Shown: positions 57,557 through 64,000 of the stretch, piece after piece
How positions within the stretch are numbered: the first letter of the stretch is position 1
Layout of the letters: each line of letters begins with the position of its first letter
NCBI RefSeq assembly: GCF_921293095.1
Contig: NC_060250.1
Location: 114,834,629 to 114,898,628, forward strand
Source: Ischnura elegans
Lineage: Eukaryota; Arthropoda; Insecta; Odonata; Coenagrionidae
DNA: 64,000 nt
Reading direction: 5' to 3'
The notes under the pieces: generated by a model
Database searches by the model: none
Told to the model about the DNA's origin: nothing
Seen by the model: the letters and a program-made list of their open reading frames with translations, nothing else
Position numbers and translations under genes: made by a program

Positions 57557-59925
57557 AAAAAGCTTTAGATATACACCACTTGCAGTTAGTTCCCCTACTA
57601 TTTATAATTTTCATCAATGACCTACCCCTCTCTCCACCAAACAGTGATGTGGTATTGTACGTCCCTAAATTCTGCAGTTACTCCAGAAGTTCTTTTCTCG
57701 AACACAAAAAACTCAATAATACATACGTCTCAATGGTGTCATGAAAACAATCTTTCCCTTAATATCAATAAAACATCCTTCATGCAGTTTCACTGCAAAA
57801 TATCTCCTCCAACAAGTAGTCCACGGCTAACTCTAAACAACAGCATAGTTCAACGTTCGTATTCAATTAAATTCTTGGGCCTCCAATTAACAGAGGATCT
57901 TGACTGGTCTACTCATGTTGAACATCTATCCAAAAAAGCTGCTACTGACATTTATATGATTAGGAAACTTAGACCAACTACCTCCGCTACCACACTAAAA
58001 ATGGTGTATTATGCCAATGTCCATTCTCACTTGATGTACGGCCTAATTTTCTGGGGAAACACAACAGCAGCTGCAAATTATTATTTCTCATTACAAAAAC
58101 AAGCTATCAAAGCCATTTTAGGTGTGTCCATTAGGACTCCAGGTAGGCCAATATTTGAAGCTCTTGGCATTCTTACACTCCCTTGTATATATATTCTGCA
58201 ATGCTCTATGTTGGTTAAAAACAATCCTTCTCTATTCCCACCAAACAGTGACTACCATTCATACAATACACGTGGTAGAGGCAATATACATGCATTTGGG
58301 CACAATTTAGAGTATTTTAGGCGAGGTCCTTTCCACCCAGCTTCCCAAATATACAATAAGCTCCCAAGTTCTTTAAAGTCTCTTCTCCGGCCATTTTCAA
58401 AAGCAGATTATGTAAAATTCTTATAACAAACGGTATTACAACTTGACTGCATACCTGGAAGATATTCTCTAATTGATTTTTTGTGTATTGCATATATTGT
58501 AAATTTGTATATTGTATTAGTATTGTATAGAGTATGTATGTTTCCAATTTGACGAGTTCTATGTCACATGACCAGCGGAACAATAAATTTTATTATTATT
58601 ATTATTAAATATTAAAAATAAAGATTGGAGGAGGCTGTAAGAGAAGTTATGCAGAGAAGAAGAAGCCAGAGAAAGAGATGAAGATGAAAGAGCCTTGGGT
58701 GACAGATAAAGTCCTGCACCTCAGTGCAGACAGGAGATAGAACAAAAATACAAAAACTGAAGTAGAACAGACTTGCTACATGAGCAAAAGGAAGGATATT
58801 TGTCCCAAAGTCTGGAAAGCCACAGAAGCATGGATGAAGGGCTTTTGCGAAGATATATAAAATAGTCTACAATAGGGTAAAGTGGAAGCTGCCTATATAA
58901 TAGGGATGAACCATTTTGTGGAAAAGAGTGCAAGATGCAATACCATACGGATTAAGAATGAAAATTCTTCCTGAAAGCGAAGACAAAGGGAAGTCTGTAA
59001 GTTGAGCAATAAAAGTTCTCTTCACGCAGCAGTAAACCCAAAAATTGTTTACACTGGCGCATCTAATCACTGCAAAAATCTAAAATCAATCTTAGGATTG
59101 TTGGCTTATGGTGACGATGATACATATTTCCACATGACTCAACACTGTTTACTAGTCCTTGACCCATTTCAGTGATTATTTTCGAAAGGTAATATGTACA
59201 ACCTTTGTTTGTTTTGTGTGGAAAACAACTAAGTTTTAATCTTTCCATACTATGAAATTTCAAAATACTTCAATCCACATATACTATCTCCATGAAATTG
59301 TGAGAATGATTGAATTGCTTTCTTCAAGAAAACCATCTGAAACCAATTTTTTGTACTCGAACATGGCCCCTGTCTTGGGGTGAGAAAAAAAAGAGGCATG
59401 TGGGAGGGGATAGGAGGGACTCTTAGGACTTTGGAAGGAGAGGAGGGGGTGAAGGACTCATCAATAGGCATTTGCACACTACATATTGTAACAATTCTGA
59501 AGGGGTAACACCTCAATTAACACTACATATTATCAAAACAATATAATTCACTCCACATTTTTTCTTACTTAGCTTCAGGCTTTGAATTGGGCTGTTTTCA
59601 CAACATATCAGAAATAAGGATATGGCACTCCCCTAAGCTCCTAACAGGAGAATGGCGTGGCAAACATGCCACCCCAACATTTCCTTAGGGAGCCACATGA
59701 TCTGCGGAAACTTCATGTAGGAGTTTAAATTTTCCGCTGCAGAAACATATGGTATCTGCTGTGGCTAAATGCATGTTAAAAATGCTTGTTAATATTAGTT
59801 TCACCAAATTAAATGAAATCATGTCCGAAAGAAGTTTACAGTTACTGAAGGATAATATACTTCCATCATAATCTACTCCGCAATTCACTGCAGATAAAAA
59901 TAATTTAGGTATATAGCATTTGTAC

Positions 59926-61576
59926 TAGAGATGTGCGAATAGTATCCGCGAATACTCGAATACCTCGAATACTAGAAAGTATTCGATATTCGAGATTTCG
60001 AATAGTTATGCGAAAAGTACCGACTCGAATACCTCGAATACTTTGAATTTCGCGTCATACACTGTCGCACGCACGTCGTTGGTAGTGACTCGGAAAAATG
60101 TAGAGAACTGTAGTCATTTAGTGCTCGCAGCGCCGTTTTACGCAAGTTGACGAATTGCATCAAATTCGTGGATTTTAGCGGTGAAAAGTGTTCGACGAGG
60201 GGAACCGAAAATAGTCGGGTGAAAAAATCCGAAAATCCCCGATTCCCCCCACCAGGAGAAACTCAGTGCCGTGGGATAGCAACCTTAGGGCATTTCCCAC
60301 GATCCTCTATCCCCCTCCATTCAGCACTCGCCCCAACCACTCTGACGCTTTCCTCTTCTCCGAAATCAAACAAAAGGTCCCAGCTCGCGCAGGGATCGCA
60401 TTACGAAGACCCCTGCTTTGAAAAAAATATCGAGTTACGAGAACAATAAAAACGTGTTTCACGCCCTCCCCCCTTTTCTCACCCACTGACCTTTTTCTGG
60501 CTACCTGCTTCGAAGTTCCCCATTTCTGGAGGTCAACTGCTGTGTGAGTACCGTGGGATACTTACATTAGAGCATTTCCCAAGGTCCGGTATCCCTCTCC
60601 ATTCAGCACTAGCCCCCCCTCTGAGGCTTTCCTCTTCTTCAAAATAAAAAAAAGGTCACAGCTCGCGCAGGGATCATATTACGAAGACCTTAGCTTCGAA
60701 AAAATACGCGAGAACAATAGAAACGTGTTTCGGGCCCTCCCTTTCCTCCCCCACTGACCTTTTTTTTTCCTACCAGCTTCGAAGTTCCCCATTTCTGTGG
60801 AGGTCAACCGCTGCATGAGTCATCTATTAGCACAAAGGGTGTCTAAGAATGACTTTCGTCAATTGATGTTACACCTTTATTGAATTGAAATATTAGTAAT
60901 GTGCGCGTAATTTCAAAAAGAATAAGACCAAACACGACTTATTTCTGGCTTCATTTAAGCATTTTACGCAAATAAATAAATGACAAAATACGACTTAGCA
61001 TTCTGGCGAAACTCGATATGAGCAGCAGAGCTTCTCGGAAGTTGATGCGGTATTTTATATATCAAGTTACAATTTATGAGTGGTGCTATAAATATTTATT
61101 GTTACAGTCCCAGACAAAGGGATATTTTCTCAGAATATTTGGTTTCTCCCTGATAGCAATTCCAATTCATCTTCTTATCTCGTGAGAACTCCCAAAGATG
61201 GACTGAAATTAATTGAAGAAAATCCGGTGGAAAAGAGCTTGTATTTTGCAAAATGCCTCAGATTGTCAGCTAGCACTTGGCAGCAGGAGTGGGGGTAAAG
61301 CGATGTTAGTTGAATTAATTATATGCCCAATTGTTTCCATAAAATTAAATTATTCATTAATCAGCTAAATTCCTGTTCGAATCATTTTAAGGAAATCAAA
61401 ATTACTCCCCAAAATCTTGTGTTGCCTGCTGCATAGGCAACCGAGTCAAACATTCCAGCATTCATCATTTAGTATTCGAGGTATTCGAAATTCGAGGTAT
61501 TCGAATATTCGAGCTATGGTTTAATATTCGAATTCGATATTCGAATTCGAGAAATCTGCTATTCGACCCATCTCTA
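59926..61576. mobile_element. Non-autonomous hAT-like element, copy 2
   Basis: A 1651-bp element in the same orientation as copy 1, with the same ends and near-identical body, including both ~280-bp inner repeats. It is flanked by ATTTGTAC (59918-59925 and 61577-61584), a different duplication from copy 1, so it is an independent insertion and not a segmental duplicate. On the minus strand it starts 13 nt into the intron after the donor at 61588. Confidence 0.95.
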
Positions 61577-61588
61577 ATTTGTACACAC

Positions 61589-61915
61589 CAATGCAATATC
61601 AAATCTGTGTCTGGCTGTCCCACCACTGCCAGGCTGAACTGTCACGGGACTGGAGCTAGGGGTGCGGAAAAGAGGTTTCTTGGACTCAGGTGGCTCCACT
61701 GAGGATGATGATGCCTTCTTTGAAAGAGAATGCTCCAAAATCTCATCTTCAACATCGGTTTCATCATCATCATCATCATCATACTGCAACTGAGATGGAA
61801 GGACTCTTTTTGAAAATGTGAACGGCTGCAATGCCGATTTAACCGGAGTATTTCCTGAGTTAGAGGATGCCTGGTTACCACTTTTCTCTCTAATTTGACC
61901 ATGATTAGCATATGC
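61589..61915 (-). CDS. Serine-rich disordered protein, internal exon
   Basis: A 109-codon exon, phase 0 on both sides, with acceptor TTTTCTCTAG|GCATAT and donor GCATTG|GTGTGT. It reads AYANHGQIREKSGNQASSNS, then LQPFTFSKRVLPSQL, then a six-aspartate run coded by a GATGAT repeat and an acidic ETDVEDE patch, then SSVEPPESKKPLFRTPSSSP. The FTFSK word recurs as FRFSK in the preceding exon and FSFSK in the last. The neighbouring transposon insertion leaves the donor hexamer intact. Confidence 0.72.
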
Positions 61916-61919
61916 CTAG

Positions 61920-63330
61920 AGAAAATAAAAAGATAATTTAAGTTTTTTTGTTTAAATATAAGCAATAACTCAAGACCTGTAATAGTCATATCAATAGTTT
62001 GGACATAAAATATTGCCAAGTGGCAATATTTTATGGCCAAAAGTAGTGTCATTTAACCCTGATATGGCATTATTTTGCCAACGGTAAATTTAAGTAAAAA
62101 CTCTATGCAATACATTTGATGCATATTTTTTTTATTTTTCAATGTCCCTATTGTAAATATTTCATTCCATTCAATTGGAAAGTGACAAATTTCAATTGAA
62201 TGTATGGAAATTAAATAGAATATGAGGCAAATTCAACTGAATTTCCATATATTCAATGGAAATTTGTCACTTTTCAATTGAATGGAATTGAATATTTCCA
62301 TTAAGGGTAGGAATATGAGCAAGGGGTAATTCCCTACTTATACCCACGACGTTTAATAAAATATTTGAAGATCAATCTATCCATATATCCTCACTTTAAT
62401 GGAAAAACATGGCTTACATATGTTTTGATATGACTTTTGTTACAAAAGCATGAACAATACAGTTAAAGATGATAAAAATCGAGAGTAAATTGTTCAAATT
62501 AGGGTATTTGCAGGAAACTGCTGAATTTACGTTATTACATTTGCAAATTTTACATGTCCCCAGCAATAACTTATGGATAAATTTCATATCAGTACACTTT
62601 GGAGTATATGCTGCGACAGCAAAAAGGCACTCATAAATAACATCACCCATGACAATAAATCAAGCAAAAGCATCACTAAAAATGGTTACTTAAGTTTTTA
62701 CTGCAAAGGGTTTAACACTAGAACGATGGAGTGAGCCAGAGAAATTCATTCCTCAACCCTATTCAACAATTTCTTTTAATGAATTTTGCCTTTCGTGACT
62801 TTTCATTCACTTTTAAAATCTTTAGGTTAGAGTTGTCAGGATCAGCGAATGTTTTTTAGGAAATAAATGATAGTTTGCTTAGAAGGACAGTATGTCATAG
62901 CTAAAATGGTTCACACCATCATTCTAATGTTAAGTGAAAAAAGCTATAGAGGACCTAACATTTTCCTAGCAGAAATGTACTGCAAATCATTTGAATTTTA
63001 TAAAATTTTAACAATGTACAGAACAAATGATTCAAGTGAAATACAATGATAGACTAGTAAAAAAATCAAACAATGGGAAATATGTATAACAAAATTTCAT
63101 TCAGCGAAGGAGACTCGTGTAGCACATTACAGATAAGTTATATCTGCAGCCAACATCCATTATATAAAATGTGCATGCACTAACAGTTGATAGCATAGGC
63201 CATTTCAGGGCACAAATACTTAGTTGAAACACAAAAGCACATGTGCAATTATATTAAAAATAAATAACTAGGAAATTACTTAATGTTGTGCTGTACTTAA
63301 GAATAATTTCTAAGTACAAAGATAAAATTC
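61920..63330 (-). other. Intron of the serine-rich gene, with hairpins
   Basis: A 1.4-kb AT-rich intron. Besides the foldback at 62155-62305 it has a small perfect palindrome AAAATATTGCCA.GTGGCAATATTTT at about 62006-62032. No protein-coding element was recognised. Confidence 0.6.
62155..62305. repeat. Intronic foldback with ~56-bp arms
   Basis: The left arm reads CATTCCATTCAATTGGAAAG and the right arm carries its complement CTTTTCAATTGAATGGAAT; pairing continues through GTGACAAATTTC and complement to TATGGAAATT. The spacer is about 30 bases. It may be a small MITE; as intronic RNA it would form an extended hairpin. Confidence 0.8.
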
Positions 63331-63334
63331 ATAC

Positions 63335-63624
63335 CTTAGATTCTAGATCAACAGAAGACCCTCGGCTTTCAGCTTCAGAAGAACTTGGACTGTGCTTTGT
63401 TTCTTTACTAAATCGAAAACTTTGCAATTGAGGAATACGATTTTCTATTGCGAAGGAGCTGGTTGCTTGATTTTGTGTCCCAAACATTATCTTCAGTTTC
63501 TCTTGAAATTTATTTGTATTCCCAATTTGACTTTTCAAGTGGAAAATACCAACGCCTAGCGTAATATCATCATATGAAATGTTACGAGGACATAAGTTTT
63601 TAATAGGCGCCAAGCGTGAACAAT
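63335..63624 (-). CDS. Serine-rich protein, first visible exon (gene continues off-window)
   Basis: A 290-bp exon with acceptor AAATTTACAG|ATTGTT (two bases of a split codon) and donor TCTAAG|GTATGA in phase 0. It reads CSRLAPIKNLCPRNISYDDI, then TLGVGIFHLKSQIGNTNKFQ, which looks more ordered than the rest, then QLQSFRFSKETKHSPSSSEA. More exons must lie to the right of the window because no start codon is needed here and the phase is open. The opening segment might belong to a folded domain, but I cannot name it. Confidence 0.7.
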
Positions 63625-64000
63625 CTGTAAATTTTAAACACAAACATTAGAATGGGAAGTCAAAAATTTTTATTATTGTACACAATAATAACTGAAATAA
63701 TATAAGATTGTTCATAGAAGGGGTTGAAGGAGAAAAGATCTTGCATTAAACACCTGAGTCAGATATCAGTGCACAAGTGAAAGAAGCAATGACATACAGT
63801 CATATTATGAAATGAAAGAAGTAGATTTATTATAGGAGTAACAGTGCTTCACATTTTTGCTACCGAGAGGAAACCCGAAAAATACATTACCCCATAACTT
63901 TGCAAAGAATCATAGGAACTCAGAAAAGAAAAATGCTTTCTCTTCAACTATTCTTAGTCCATTAATTTGAAGCAATCAGTACAAAAAAAATTATAAAAAC
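63625..64000 (-). other. Presumed upstream intron of the serine-rich gene
   Basis: AT-rich, with no frame that joins the exon at 63624 in the needed phase. It is treated as intron running off the edge. Confidence 0.45.

Larger units (their letters stand above)
55475..58610 (+). pseudogene. CR1/Jockey-type LINE split by nested insertions
   Basis: The first part (55475-55935) has NLSISHGHFPSCLKTAIVSP, then NYRPISILSTFSKIFEKLMF, then HGFREGRSTTSAAFQ and the motif-A region LSKAFDNIDHSIL. The second part (57557-58426) restarts at PLLFIIFINDLPLSPPNSDV and, after a frameshift at about 57660 where the YADD box should be, continues with NNLSLNINKTSFMQFH, KFLGLQLTEDLDWSTHVEHL and YYANVHSHLMYGLIFWGNTT. 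It ends with ADYVKFL and a stop at 58424. The 3' end carries a TTATTATTATTATT tail (58591-58606). The reverse transcriptase is dead. The long second frame (about 265 codons) is almost intact, so decay was slow or recent. Confidence 0.85.
52507..61588 (-). other. 9.1-kb intron crowded with mobile elements
   Basis: The intron runs from the donor TTG|GTGTGT (61588) to the acceptor TTATTTCAG (52507). It holds a 164-bp hairpin, two hAT-like copies, an RTE fragment, and a LINE with two nested insertions, each listed separately. About half its length is identifiable mobile DNA. The stretches 54542-55120 and 58610-59917 show nothing recognisable. Confidence 0.7.

Noticed and set aside
63335-63624. 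EXO1-type nuclease C-terminus as identity of the minus-strand gene
   Set aside because: The serine-rich tail and nuclear-type motifs are compatible, but the one more ordered stretch does not show the residues expected after the EXO1 nuclease core.
1-64000. CRISPR arrays, bacterial operons or integrated viral genes
   Set aside because: No regularly spaced repeats, no bacterial gene layout and no viral protein similarity were seen.

Overview
This is eukaryotic nuclear DNA. Spliced genes with GT-AG introns and a very high density of transposon remnants (Penelope-like, RTE-like and Jockey/CR1-like retroelements, hAT-, piggyBac- and Harbinger-like short DNA elements, tRNA-derived SINEs) suggest an arthropod, probably an insect with a large, repeat-rich genome. 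The species cannot be told from the sequence alone.

Layout. From 1 to about 46,400 no host gene could be supported; the stretch is AT-rich intergenic or intronic DNA studded with transposon fragments. These include a broken Penelope-like C-terminus with a GIY-YIG domain (2431-3240), a nested pair of hAT-like elements (7792-8464), three TTAA-bounded piggyBac-like MITEs (11256, 16167, 17827), a hAT-like MITE split by an RTE 3' end with its unsplit relative 6 kb away (12912-13451 and 19744-19977), several decayed Jockey/CR1-type LINE 3' ends, and three copies of a MITE with ends ATAGGGTAGTTTCCT (6061, 42622, 55941).

Genes. At 46,459-47,328 (+) lies a compact, apparently dicistronic locus. A 67-residue LYR-motif microprotein resembling vertebrate MIEF1-MP/altMiD51 is followed, on the same exon and 37 nt after its stop, by a 148-residue GGQ-type mitochondrial release/rescue factor (MTRFR, C12orf65 family). 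In vertebrates both relatives act on the mitochondrial ribosome large subunit, so the pairing makes functional sense. Convergent to it, on the minus strand, four in-phase exons (63,624 down to 50,642) form the last ~503 codons of a serine-rich, largely disordered protein that I do not recognise; its start lies beyond the right edge.

The ~9.1-kb intron of that gene is a transposon nursery. It holds two near-identical 1.65-kb hAT-like elements with different perfect 8-bp target duplications, a 164-bp near-perfect hairpin, an RTE fragment, and a three-level nest in which a LINE is interrupted by a MITE that is itself interrupted by a 1.09-kb foldback element. One hAT copy sits only 12 nt inside the intron from a splice donor.
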